Part shown: positions 24,689-35,872 of the stretch, in pieces | Position numbering within the stretch: position 1 is the first letter of the stretch | How the letters are laid out: each line of letters opens with the position of its first letter | Assembly (NCBI GenBank): GCA_940337035.1 | Contig: CALNHX010007671.1 | Location: 1 to 64,000, forward strand | Length of the DNA stretch: 64,000 bases | Reading direction: 5' to 3' | Source of the DNA: Agriotes lineatus | Lineage: Eukaryota > Arthropoda > Insecta > Coleoptera > Elateridae | Notes under the pieces: generated by a model | Database searches by the model: none | Told to the model about the DNA's origin: nothing | What the model saw: only the letters and a program-made list of their open reading frames with translations | Program-made: the position numbers and the translations under genes

Positions 24689-24775
24689 CCTCACCGGGAC
24701 CAGGAATCGTACTCTCGACCCTTAGATCAGTAGCAAGAATACTTATCCACCGAGCTTCGAAACCCGGCTTGAGCT
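24689..24775 (-). repeat. tRNA-derived SINE head
   Basis: On the minus strand this reads AGCTCGGTGGATAAGTATTC (A-box-like) and GGTCGAGAGTACGATTCC (B-box-like with one substitution), the arrangement of a tRNA-derived SINE promoter. It overlaps the 120-codon plus-strand frame at 24664-25026, which is therefore not considered a gene. Confidence 0.5.
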
Positions 24776-24859
24776 TAGGTGTAGCTGGATCAAATACCAT
24801 TTCACAATTACGTCGAGGTAATTCATTTTCCTTTAATGTTGAGCCCTATTTTTCGAAAA

Positions 24860-26115
24860 CAAAGCCAAATACTCAGACGAAAGCATCATCAGTTTGGAAA
24901 CTATTAGCCATAGAAGTTCACATATGGCACATCAATCGTGGACACCAGAACTCTTCTTTAGTGTCTTCTAAGAAATGCCTTTCACAGAGGCTACATACTG
25001 CATTGCCCTTATTAGGAGCCACTTGAACAATCAATATCGTTGTCGTAGTCTGGTGATATGGAATTCATCTTGGTGGAGGAACATATTTTTGCTGTAGGAC
25101 TAATTCTTTCTCAAATGTCCTTTCTGGAGTTTGTAACGGATTATTCCAGATGCTGTTTATAAGGGGAGGGCATGACGCTATGACTTTAATGCTTTTCGCC
25201 TTCTTGTGGAGACTTTTTTCACAGTTGGAAAGTGGCTAATTTCAAATAAATTGACAACACATTCTGAAATGCTTAGTTCTAGTAGAGAAAAAACATGGGG
25301 ATTTTCTGAACCGTATGATTGAAGACCTAGCGAATTAGGTTCGGGAAGGGAATTGTGGCTCATGTGGAGCGTACCGTTTGTGAGTTATCTGCATTCATTT
25401 GACTTTTTAATCTGCTACAGTATTTCTAAGCTTCAATTTGTTCGACAATATAAACAGCATCAAAAAACACAATGGTATTAAATGGCCAGATACCCGTGAC
25501 ACCATTCTCAGTAACTTATGTCGATATTTGAGAAAAGCTTGTCCGAAAATTCTACTAGGTCAAATTGTGAAAAGGCATTGTTATTGTCTCTCACCCTCAG
25601 CCTAATTTTCTCACTATAGTTAGCCTTTAGAGCGCACATTTTAAGTTTAGTCTAAGAGTTGTAATTTGTAGGTTGAATAAGGAAGATGTCAGACAATTGA
25701 AACACAGTTCTACTTTGCCAAATCGATGATCCATACAATGCCCGTACGGCTTTAATGCCCATTTAAAATAAATAGAACTAATTTCCTTGGCCGATTCAAT
25801 AAGATATTGAAACCATTTCGTAATTATTTTCTGCTGAACACATTCGCTTGTATTTATAAAAAGTCGGTTTTCTCTTTCCGCTGATATTATTGAGACTGTC
25901 TGAGCCTTTGCTTTTCGCCATACAATTTTTGGTATCTTGCTTGGCACAACAGATATACCTGTTTCGATCACATTAAATATTCTGTGGCTTAAAATGCCGC
26001 TTTTCCTATTTTGCTTCTAAGCTATAGCACTTTTTCTGTTAAAACCCAATGGTTTTTCAAATGAGGTTCTAACGAAGAGTAAATTATTGTCGCCTAAAAA
26101 GGCATCCACTAAACT
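24860..26115 (-). pseudogene. Tigger/pogo-like transposase relic
   Basis: Read on the minus strand from about 26115, the segments appear in the order of a pogo/Tigger DDE transposase: an RTSFEKPLGFNR block, then HRIFNVIETGISVVPSKIPKIV (the region of the first catalytic aspartate, where IETG replaces the usual DETG), the frame at 25971-25627, a GVTGIWPFNTIVF block near 25480 typical of the end of the DDE domain, and a C-terminal CSLCERHF...EEFWC block near 24960 resembling the zinc-finger tail of arthropod Tigger-like proteins. The central catalytic part is replaced or lost, and there are many stops. Not functional. Confidence 0.6.
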
Positions 26116-27670
26116 ACGACTTCCATTCTTAAATGCAAGTTTACTACTATTTGTAATGGCCAAAGAATAAGCAATTCTGCACAGATATTTTTGTGTTGCC
26201 CGTATCTATTTTTAAATGTAATAAACAAATTGTTATTCAATATTTTCCCCTGGGACACTCTACCTAGTTAGTTATATCTACTATATCATGAAGTGATACT
26301 GTGCTGTTTTCTTCAACAATTTTTACAAAGTAAATCTATTATTTTTTGGTGGTACTTTCATTGCTCATTCGGTTTTGAACAACAGCCTGAATTGCCTGTT
26401 ATATTATTTCTTTACTCCTAATATTTTCTTTTAAATTCTATTTAAATTCGATGAGCTTCTGTTACTAAAATAAGAAATATTCAGCAAATGCAAGGGGGCT
26501 ATATTATATTTCAAAATAGTCAATGTAGATTTCAACGCTATGTAAAAATTAAATCAGAGATAAGTTTGGAAAGTTAAGGTTTTTCGGAGGTGAGTAACCT
26601 AAAATTCTTTTCTGATCAGAAAATCAAACGTTTGAAAGTGAAGTAAAGATTGAGATCATTTTGAAGAGGCCTATTAGAATTTTAGTACTAATTAAAGTTT
26701 TTCCTGTGATGCTTTAAGGTCATAGTTTCTAAACAAAAACGACGGCACTAATTTGTTTGGATATATACTACGCACTATCTTGATTAATCATTTAGAACAC
26801 CAATTGTCATGTTTAGATTGCTCTTCTACTATTCTGACGGTGTCTGCGCCGTCTACATATCTGTGGTGCAGGTTCACAGCCTTCCTTGACTCTTATCAGC
26901 GCTGAAAAACGACTCGAATGTTGGATTTTGTTTGCAGGCATATTTTTTTTGTCGAACCCCGTGATGGTGACTTGGTCGTAGCGTCTTTGAAATTGCCCTG
27001 CGGCTTTACGGAGTTACAGAATATCGTTGTTTCGGTTTGTAGACCCCGCAGTTGCGGATGGTTGCAGACCGAACAGTTCTCTGGAGAATTGGTTTCTCGC
27101 ACCTAGTTGCCGGATTCTATATGCACTTCGCCTGTCATCAGCTACACGTGACTAAAATTCATTTGGGGTAAGTTATTTCGAAACTGCCTGCACCGATTCT
27201 TATCAAAAGCATCTATGAGTCTACTTTGGGTTTTTCCTTTTCTTCAGCAACCAGCCGGAGCCCCTGAAACTCATAGGTTCAGCATTGGTGGTGAAACGCC
27301 ATCCCCGCGGCCGAAAGCATCGATCTTGACTTGGTTCGAGCTATTATCTCCTGCATTACGACCTTCGTATGTGTGGGCCTCCAGTTATCTATATCATTGC
27401 ATAACGTGCAGGAGGCGCTCAAAGGAAGCCTTCCTTTCTTTTCAGTGAAATTATACAAGATGCGATCAGTGAACTAGTGTTAGAGGCTCCCACGATTGCT
27501 AGCAATTCGGACGTCGGCTGCTATTGTACAGTTCACTTCACGAACTGCGTACCTGAATAATTGATTTCCCAACCACGGCGTCTAAATTAATTGCAAAAAT
27601 TTAAACTGTTGTGAATAATTTTTTACCTTTGTTAGGACTATTGCGTAAGCTTTAGCGCTTGAAAGCCGCA
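26116..27670. other. Unassigned stretch with one possible exon
   Basis: No recognised element. At 27247-27366 a GC-richer segment lies between a good acceptor (polypyrimidine tract ending ttcttcag at 27246) and a GTATGT donor at 27367; it is open and rich in Pro and Ser, but has no recognisable domain. Overlapping opposite frames at 26896-27106 are not supported. Confidence 0.3.
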
Positions 27671-27867
27671 AGTTAAGGTTACCAACCTGCTGACTACCGC
27701 AAGATAAGGCACGTCCGCGCGATATCAGCACTGCAAGATTATAAATACATCTGTTTTAGCTAGGTATCTGGTCTTTTGTACGCTCGCTGCTTACAATAAA
27801 GTCCATGTGCGATTTCTGAGTAGTTTTACTTTTTTAAAAACGAATTTTCGTTGGCCCGGACCAAATT
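27671..27867 (+). repeat. 5' LTR of the errantivirus-like element
   Basis: Starts AGTTAAGG and ends AAATT immediately before the primer-binding site. It contains a TATAAATA box at 27740-27747 and a polyadenylation signal AATAAA at 27795-27800. At 197 bp it is short for an errantivirus LTR. Confidence 0.9.
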
Positions 27868-27882
27868 TGGCGCAGTCGGTAG
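27868..27882 (+). promoter_or_regulatory. Primer-binding site, tRNA-Ser type
   Basis: TGGCGCAGTCGGTAG directly follows the LTR and complements the 3' end of insect tRNA-Ser with its CCA. This primer is typical of the 17.6/297 group. Confidence 0.8.
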
Positions 27883-28029
27883 TATATCCGAAATCGCTGC
27901 ATCGAGCATCGATTTTCGTTTTAACGATTGATCGGATAAAAGTTCGGTGTTGAACAATATTCGAGTGTATATCGGAAGTGTTGTTCAGCTCCAGCAAAGT
28001 CAGTGCAACGAAGACGGAATTCGCACAGA

Positions 28030-28262
28030 AAACAACCTGGTGGAGGACAGCATCGCCAACGCCAGTCTTAGTTAAGAAAACCTGGTGGAGGACCACATCG
28101 CCGAAATCAGCTGTAGGATTAAGGAAACAACCTGGTGACGGACAGCATCGCCAACGCCAGCCTAGTTAAGAAAATCTGGTGGAGGACCACATTGCCGAAA
28201 TCAGCTGTAGGATTAAGAAAACAACCTGGTGAAGGACAGCATCGCCAACGCCAGCCGTAGAA
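28030..28262 (+). repeat. Leader tandem repeat of about 95 bp (2.5 copies)
   Basis: CCTGGTG motifs start at 28036, 28081, 28131, 28176 and 28225. The 95-bp unit consists of two related half-units, one containing GGACAGCATCGCCAACGCCAG and one containing GGACCACATCGCCGAAATCAG. It lies between the primer site and gag, the position of the insulator repeats in Drosophila gypsy, but the motif itself is different. Confidence 0.85.
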
Positions 28263-28292
28263 TTAATAAACCAGCTTTACAAGCTTTGCAGA

Positions 28293-28315
28293 ATGAAAAC
28301 TACACTAATGTAAGT
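28293..28315 (+). promoter_or_regulatory. Candidate splice donor for the env mRNA, with leader ATG
   Basis: A short frame starting at ATG 28293 runs five codons and meets GTAAGT at 28310-28315, a consensus donor. Errantiviruses make env from a spliced RNA whose donor lies before or near the gag start. Confidence 0.6.
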
Positions 28316-28414
28316 GCTCGTTCCTATTTTTTCCAATTTCCTATTTAACACACTCAGTTAGATTGATAATAAACTTAGAAGAAAATATTTAAAGTGAGTA
28401 ACTGTTTAAAATTT

Positions 28415-29794
28415 ATGTCAGACGTAGAAATAGACGATTTGACGAATTTACTAAGCAATTTTAATTTAGTAGAACCAGAAAGCACAATGAATACAAATAA
28501 CATTGCTAATACTGGTGCAGTAGGTGTAGATTACCAATTACTTCGATTACATTTAGATTCAATAGTTAATTATGATGGAAACCCTCACACATTGAGTATA
28601 TTTATAGACAATTGCGAAAACCTGATTTCTGCTTTTGCCAAGGAAACCAATGTCGCACTTAACAATTTCTTATTAAGAGCCATCCTGGGAAAACTTACAG
28701 GACGCGCTTTAATGTTAATAGGATCGCGAACAGAATTAGAATCCTGGAATGAAATAAAAAATGCCCTTACTCTTAGTTTTGGTGATCAGCGAAATATTGA
28801 TTGCTTGATTCAAGATTTATTAGCATTAAGGCCCCATAAAAATGAATCACCCTATAATTTTGGAATGCGATGTCAAGACGCGCGAAGTTTATTAATTTCA
28901 AAATTAAATAGTTTAAACATGGCCGCTACAGAAAAACCTATTCACCTTGCAAGTTATAACGATTTGGCTTTAAAAACATTTATTAGAGGACTAACAGGAC
29001 AATTGCAAACTAACGTTAGGTTAAGAAACCCAGACAGTCTTGAAAAAGCGATGAGTTTAGTAATAGAAGAGGAAAATTTTCTATACGCCACACAAAAATC
29101 AAATTCTTTGAACACTCAAAATTTATATAGACCATCTCAAAAACTTACACCGGTTAAACCTAACGGATATCAAAATTACATGCGACCATTGCCTCCAAAT
29201 AATTTTACAAATTATTCCTGGCCAAGATTTCAATCAAATATACAACCCATTCAAAGTTTACCGCAACGTCCAGTATTTTCACAAAACAATTTACCTCAAA
29301 GATCGACAACATTTGGTACTCAGCCCAATTGGCGCCCAAATAATAATTTTCCCACACAACGTCAACCTTATTTTCAGCAACGTCAAAATCAATTCAATTT
29401 TAGTCGTAATCCTGTACAATCTTCTATTCGTTCGAAAAATCAAAGTAATAATTTTAAACCAGAACCGATGGACACATCTTCTGGAAATTCAAGTTTAAGA
29501 CCAAAGCCAACATTTACATCAACGGAACTTTATCAACAAGCTATTAATGAAAATCAAAATGTCGAATACACTTTAGACAGTCAAAATTATGTCGACGAAT
29601 CACAATACTATGAAAACCCCGGAACCTTTGATAATGAGTATACTGGTGATTATTCCGAATATTATGTGGATGAACCAAATCAATACGAAAATCAATTTTC
29701 AGACGATAACAATACCTTTCAGGAAACTGATAACCCAAATTTTCAGTTAGACAGCTACAAACCAACCCAACCTGATACAATTAAATTTAGTTAA
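28415..29794 (+). CDS. gag: Errantivirus-like Gag
   Basis: A 459-residue frame starting at ATG 28415 (a GTG seven codons upstream is in frame but less likely). Residues of about 50-210 form the conserved capsid-like region of insect Gypsy Gag proteins (predicted helical, with WNEIKNAL and YNFGMRC blocks). From about residue 230 it becomes rich in Asn, Gln, Pro and Phe with an EPMDTSSG motif, a feature I associate with 17.6/297-type Gag. There are no CCHC zinc knuckles, as usual for this lineage. The last 150 residues are acidic. Gag should form the intracellular particle that packages the RNA. The frame is intact even though pol and env are not. Confidence 0.85.
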   Translation: MSDVEIDDLTNLLSNFNLVEPESTMNTNNIANTGAVGVDYQLLRLHLDSIVNYDGNPHTLSIFIDNCENLISAFAKETNVALNNFLLRAILGKLTGRALMLIGSRTELESWNEIKNALTLSFGDQRNIDCLIQDLLALRPHKNESPYNFGMRCQDARSLLISKLNSLNMAATEKPIHLASYNDLALKTFIRGLTGQLQTNVRLRNPDSLEKAMSLVIEEENFLYATQKSNSLNTQNLYRPSQKLTPVKPNGYQNYMRPLPPNNFTNYSWPRFQSNIQPIQSLPQRPVFSQNNLPQRSTTFGTQPNWRPNNNFPTQRQPYFQQRQNQFNFSRNPVQSSIRSKNQSNNFKPEPMDTSSGNSSLRPKPTFTSTELYQQAINENQNVEYTLDSQNYVDESQYYENPGTFDNEYTGDYSEYYVDEPNQYENQFSDDNNTFQETDNPNFQLDSYKPTQPDTIKFS

Positions 29795-32700
29795 AGCAAA
29801 TTTACCGTATGTTTATATTCCCAGTCATAATGCAAATTTTCTTATAGATACTGGTAGTACAAGGAGTTTAATTAACCCAGAACTAGCATACAAATTTTAT
29901 TCAAATTATATCTATGAAGAACCATTTAACATTCAAACTGCTCATGATATTAGTTATCACGATGAAGTAATGGAAATTCCAGTTTTCGATATTTTTAATG
30001 TAGACGAAACTCATAAATTTTATCTTTTTAAATTCAGTTCAAAATATGACGGACTTATAGGCATTGATTTACTTGAACAATTAAAAGCAAATATTAATGT
30101 TAGGACTAGAGAATTGACAACCCCTAGTGCAAAAATTCCAATCGTATATGAAACCGAAATTAAGACAGCTAAAAACGAGGCGAGTGAGCTAGCAGAATTT
30201 TCAATTAATATACCCCCACGAGTTAATCAAAGAGTCAAAATTCCTGTCAAGCAAAAAGTCGGTATAGGTATTTTAAGTCACACAAAATTCGGAAAAGGTA
30301 TAGAAATGCCGCAAGCTTTAGTAACGGTATCAAATAATTTCGCCCATACCACTATGATTAATTCTAACGAAAATCCAGTAAATTTAAAAATTTCGGAACC
30401 TTTGGACATTGAACCCCAAAATTTACAAGAAGTTAATTTTCTAGAGAAAATGTAAATCGATCGATCCCCAAATGAAAACTTTGATAATGCTTTAAAACGA
30501 AATCTAAAAAACTTGAGACTAGATCACTGCAACCGAGAGGAAAAAGACGCGATTAGGAAACTTTGTTTTGATTATAGAGATACATTTCATAGCGAAAAAA
30601 TACCTTTAAGTTTTACTAACGAAGTTAAACACAAAATTAAGTTGAAAGACGACACTCCAGTATTTACAAAATCTTATCGTTATCCAGAAATTCACAAAAA
30701 CGAAGTAAAAACTCAAATTCAAAAAATGTTAGATCAAGGAATAATTGAGGACAGTGTTTCACCTTGGTCCAGTCCAATTTGGATTGTTCCAAAAAAGTTA
30801 GATGCTTCGGGTAGAAAAAAATGGAGACTTGTCATTGATTACAGGAAGTTAAACGAAAAGACCATAGACGACAGATACCCCCTTCCAAATATTACGGACA
30901 TTCTCGATAAATTAGGCAGAGCTAATTATTTTACTACTCTTGATTTGGCCAGTGGTTATTACCAAATTGAAGTAGATCCGGATGATATTCAAAAAACAGC
31001 ATTTACTACTGATGGTGGACATTACCAGTTTAAAAGAATGGCTATGGGTTTGAAAAACGCACCCTCCAGTTTTCAACGTGTCATGGACAATGTATTAAGA
31101 GGATTGCAAGATACATGTTGTCTTGTTTATTTAGATGACATTATTATTTTCAGTTCATCTCTTCAAGAACACTTAGAACGACTTAAATCGGTATTTGATA
31201 GACTAAGAAAAAGTAATCTCAAAGTTCAACTTGATAAATCTGAATTTTTACAAAAATCAGTTCAGTATTTAGGACATATCATAACCCCTGAAGGAGTAAA
31301 ACCAAACCCCGACAAAATAGCAGCTATAAAAAATTTCCCTATTCCTAAAACACAGAAAGAAATAAAAAGCTTTCTTGGACTTTTAGGATACTACAGACGC
31401 TTTATTAAGGACTTTGCCAAAATTACGAAACCAATGACGAAATGTTTAAAGAAAAACAGTAAAATTATTCACGACAAAGAATTCGTCGAATGCTTTAGGA
31501 CTTGTACCAAAATTTTAATTAATGACGCTATTTTACAGTACCCAGATTTTTCTAAACCTTTCATTCTGACCACAGATGCAAGTAATTTTGCAATTGAAGC
31601 AGTTCTTTCTCAAGGACAAATTCCGAAAGACAAACCAATAGCATATGCTTCCCGAACGTTAAATAAATCCGAAACAAAATATTCAACCATCGAAAAAGAA
31701 CTTCTTGCCATAGTATGGGCTTGTAAGCATTTTAGGCCATATTTGTACGGACGAAAGTTCACGATTTATACAGACCACAGACGATTGCAGTGGTTGTTTA
31801 GTTTGAAGGAACCAAATTCGAAATTAGTAAGATGGCGACTTAAATTAGAAGAATACGATTATGAAATTTACTATAAAAAAGGTACACTTAATAAAATTGC
31901 AGATTGTCTTTCACGAATTAGTATTAACGCTTTAGAAAACGAATCCCTAGTTAATAATCCCGGCGAAGTAAATAAAGATATTTCAGACTTTCTCGAGGAC
32001 TATATGCAAAATTTAACACCTGATAAATTAAATTGAGATGTTTCCGAATTTCTACAAGATTATACTCAAGATATGATAGATGACGAACCCCAAACTTCAA
32101 CTAATATACATGAAAGCCCAAAAATCAAAATAATCTTGGATATACAAATACAACCCCCTGACGGAATCGACAATAATTCTGATACGTTTACACAGCATTC
32201 AAATTTTAATGAAACTACAAATGATGGAATCAAAATTTATGACGAAATAATTAATAATAAAACAAACCAAATTTTAGTATTCCCAAACGTATATCATAAA
32301 TTAGAAATCAAACGCGAAACGTATGACAGTCAAAAAATAATAACCATCAAAATTCCAGAAGTTAGTAATGAAAATTAAATTTTTCAATTTTTAAAGGAAA
32401 ATACTGACCCAAAAAAGGTTTACTGTTTATATTTTCATAAAGACTCATTATATAGAGATTTTTGTAGAGTTTATTTGAAACAGTTCTCAGAACGCGGACC
32501 AAAATGAATTAGATGTCTTAAACGAGTTAACACTGTTACAGATCAAGAAGAACAAATGTTATTAGTTAAGAACCATCATGAAGGAAAAGCGAACCACAGA
32601 GGTATTAATGAAACGTTAGAATACTTAAAACGAAATTATTATTGGAAAAACATGAAACTCACCATTTCAAATTATATTAACTCTTGCGACATTTGTCAAC

Positions 32701-33603
32701 TTGCAAAATATTCTAGAAATAAACCCTATGTACCCTTAATGTTAACAGAAACAGCAACTAAACCATTTCAAATTGTTCATATGGATGTTTTTACATTTGA
32801 TAACCGAAATTACTTAACTTTAGTCGACTCATTCTCAAAATTTGCACAAGCTCTATTTATCCAAGGAAAAACGGCCATTCATATTAGTAATGCTTTAATA
32901 AAATATTTTGCATCTTTTGGAGTACCTCAAACCTTAGTTGTCGATAAAGGCACCGAGTTTAATAATGAAACTGTTAAGGAAATATTGAAATTACATAAAA
33001 TTTACGTTCATTTTACAACCGTAGCCCATCATGAATCTAACTCCATTGTTGAAAGATTTCATTCTACGATTATTGAACACTTAAAGATCTTAAAAGAAAT
33101 CCACGCGAATGAAAATGATAACCTAATGGACTATGCAATTATTGGCTATAATAATTCAATACACAGTGCAACAAATTACACACCTTTCGAATTAACATTC
33201 GGACATACAAATTCTGGAAATCCAAATGAAATGTTTATACCCACTTCATTCTATACGGAATACGCCGAAAATCACAAACAAAGATTGGAACACGTATACC
33301 AAAAAGTTAGGGAAAAGTTACAAGCAGATAAGGAAAAGGTAGTTTCCAAATTAAATATCACAGGGAAACTCAAATAATGAATTTTCTTTAGGGATAACTG
33401 TATATAAGCAAAACCCCGATTGTAGGAATAAAAAGAATCGCAAATTTTTAGGACCATACCAAATCACAAAAATTTTAGAAAGAAATAGAGTAGAAATTAC
33501 CAATAAACTTAATAAAAATAAAAAAGAAGTAGTTCATATAAAGGAACTTAGAAAACCTTCTATCGTTACAGATTTTCCATCTGTATCGTCGCAGCGAAAT
33601 TAG
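29751..33603 (+). pseudogene. pol: Errantivirus-like Pol, interrupted by five stops
   Basis: It opens at 29751, overlaps the gag end and lies in the +1 frame relative to gag. Order: aspartic protease with LIDTGS (29841-29858); reverse transcriptase with YLDD at 31128-31139; RNase H with TTDAS, EKELLA and YTDHR; integrase with an HH-CC finger (about 32570-32700) and D, D, 35, E catalytic residues in MDVF, VDKG and VERF. In-frame stops are at 30453, 32034, 32376, 32505 and 33375, and a one-base shift near 33377 moves the integrase tail to another frame ending at 33603. All core catalytic motifs remain, which fits decay after insertion. The usual Gly in the RNase H block (FAIGAVLSQ-like) is Glu here. 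Confidence 0.9.
33550..33572 (+). promoter_or_regulatory. Candidate splice acceptor for env
   Basis: AG at 33570-33571 follows a moderately pyrimidine-rich tract. Joining here to the donor at 28310 keeps the leader ATG in frame with env and places a strongly hydrophobic run directly after the first few residues, as a signal peptide needs. A second AG at 33593 follows a better pyrimidine tract but leads quickly to a stop. Confidence 0.5.
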
Positions 33604-35325
33604 ATCTTCCAAAATTCCACAACCTCAATAGTAATCCTGGACTTCTTCCATTAAAATTGGGAAAAGCTCAGAACAAAGTTAATTATTGGTCTTTTATACA
33701 GGTATATGATATTTCTAAAATAATAGAGGAATGTAATGTACTTCAAAGGTCTTTTTCTCAAATTAAAAGCACAATTAAAAATGCAACTCAGAAGCCTAGC
33801 TATGAAAGAGAATATTATAATTCGTATAGTCTTGTAAATTTATTAGAAAGTAAAATTAAAAGTCAAATTTATCAGCTTAACCCACTTGCTATGCAAAAAT
33901 CTAAACGCAGCCTTATCGATGGATTGGGATCAATAATAAAGTCAATAACAGGAAATTTAGATCATACCGATGCAGAAAGATACGATAAAGCCATAACTAC
34001 ACTTTCCGATAATCAAAAACAAATGAAAACGTTAATTAAGGAGCAAATTACTTTACTCCAAAAATCAATTTTAAAATTTAAAGATAGTACTGAAGGGCTT
34101 GCTCATAATCAAATGATGCTACAATCTCGAATCTTACAGTTAGAGCAGGTCATCAAAACTACACATTTGCCAGCGATCGATACGCAGTTATTTTCTTTTA
34201 CATTCTTTATTCTCGCAATTTGCAATTAGCTTCCAAATTATTTACGATATGTTAGAGAGAATTGAAGTAGCAATCAGTTTTTCAAAATTGAATACATTCC
34301 ACAACTCTTTAGTTGAACCTGAAGATTTACTTTCGGAGCTGTCAGATATTAACACGAAGATTGAAACACATAAACTTCCTTTCGAACCAGTTGTGAAGAA
34401 TATTTTGTTATATGAAAAAATTATAGAAATTAAAAGTTACAGTAAAGGAAATCAAATCGTCTTTATTTTAGAAATTCCAATTGTTAAAGCTGAAAGCTAT
34501 GATTATTATCATCTATATTCCTTGCCAGTCCCATCTGCCAAAATATTTAAAACTATAATACCTATTTCGAAATTCCTCCTATATAACGAGCAAAGCTATG
34601 CATATTTCGACAACGAATGTCAAGAGGTAGGACCCGAAGAATTCATGTCATGAACTTCGTACCACGGAAATCAAACCGGAAGCTCCCTGCGAGATCCAAT
34701 TACTCAAATATTCAGAAAACACAACCAAATGTCTTCAGGTACCCGTCAACATATCCGGAGTGAAAATTCAACCATTAGAAAAGGCCAAGTGGATCATCAT
34801 CACACCCAGAAGTATAATGGCTAAACAAATTTGTAAAAAATCTAAAATCAATGTGGTGCTAAAAGGCAGTTATGTGTTAGAACTAAATAGTGCATGTGAT
34901 GTTCAAATAGAGGACACGCTTCTGAAAACCTATGAGAACTTTAAGTTAGGATTTTATAATATTGAATTGCCAAATTTGCGCTCTGTTGAAACTAATATAG
35001 TAACTGATACTTTAAATTTTAAACCTTTACAGTTAGAAACTATCAATTTAGATGGCATCAATAAAATTTATAACTCATTGGATGAGCAGAAAGATCAATT
35101 AAATAGTATTGACGATGTTTTCATTATAACAAAATTAGCGTTTATACTATTGTATTGTATATTTTAATAGTAATGATGGCCGTATATATGCTGTACAAAT
35201 ATTTTTGTGTAAATAAGTTTAACAGGTCCCAAAGCGAAACAACATCGTTGTCAACGAAGCAACTTCAGGAGGTCCCGAATATCCGCTTTTCGTCAAACTC
35301 TGGTTTGGACCATAATTCTTGCTAA
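33572..35325 (+). pseudogene. env: Errantivirus-like envelope gene, broken in three places
   Basis: It overlaps the end of pol by about 30 bases. The first segment (to the stop at 34227) contains a basic cleavage site KSKR ending at 33908, followed by a glycine-containing hydrophobic segment with GNLD, the fusion-peptide region shared by errantivirus Env and baculovirus F-like proteins; coiled-coil-like residues follow. The second segment (34249-34653) and third (about 34657-35167) are in two other frames. The membrane anchor and cytoplasmic tail (about 35145-35325) lie in yet another shift. The gene cannot make Env. Expression would need splicing from a leader donor (see 28293-28310 and 33571). 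Confidence 0.8.
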
Positions 35326-35336
35326 AACAACGGAGA

Positions 35337-35534
35337 AGTTAAGGTTACCAACCTGCTGACTATAGTAAGATAAGGCACGTCCGCGCGATATCAGCACTTA
35401 AAGATTATAAATACATCTGTTTTAGCTAGGTATCTTGTCTTTTTGTACGCTCGCTGCTTGCAATGAAGTCCATGTGCGATTTCTGTAGTAGTTTTACTTT
35501 TTAAAAACGAATTTTCGTTGGCCCGGACCAAATT
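35337..35534 (+). repeat. 3' LTR of the errantivirus-like element
   Basis: Preceded by a short purine-containing tract (aaaacaacggaga). It matches the 5' LTR except for clustered changes (ACCGC to ATAGT, CTGCAA to CTTAAA) and a loss of the polyadenylation signal (AATAAA to AATGAA at 35462-35467). Confidence 0.9.
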
Positions 35535-35872
35535 TTGCATGCAGCTCCTCTCACTGAAACACATGTTATATATTTATAGTAACTGGCAGGTATATATTTT
35601 TTTTAATACAGCAAGTGCCATCTCAGCACAACGTGTTATCATGTGCAGTGTGCGTGTAAACATTAACATTTAAATTACTAATGAGGTTAGAAGCCTCTGA
35701 CACTAATTTAATAGTTTATTGGGCGTTACTAGCTTATACACTATATATTAATTGTTAGTTCTTTTTGTTTTGTTTTGTGAATTGTTGTACAGTTAATGGA
35801 GTTATTCACTATCACTATTTACGATATCTGCTGGTAGCTTTCTTTCCAGTGTGGTATGTATGTGTGTTTTTC

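Larger units (their letters stand above)
27671..35534 (+). mobile_element. Errantivirus-like LTR retroelement (Ty3/Gypsy, env-bearing), decayed
   Basis: A 7.86-kb element in the order LTR, tRNA-Ser primer site, leader, gag, pol, env, LTR. LTRs of 197 and 198 bp differ by about eight substitutions and three indels (roughly 4%), so insertion is not recent. gag is open, pol has five stops and a frameshift, and env has three frame breaks. Flanks show no exact target duplication; CGCA before the 5' LTR and TGCA two bases past the 3' LTR end are a one-mismatch candidate. The env gene, the primer site and the absence of gag zinc knuckles point to the insect errantivirus lineage of 17.6/297-type elements. 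Confidence 0.9.

Noticed and set aside
24664..25026. 120-codon plus-strand gene
   Set aside because: It covers a SINE head and the C-terminal part of the minus-strand Tigger-like relic; no domain in this sense.
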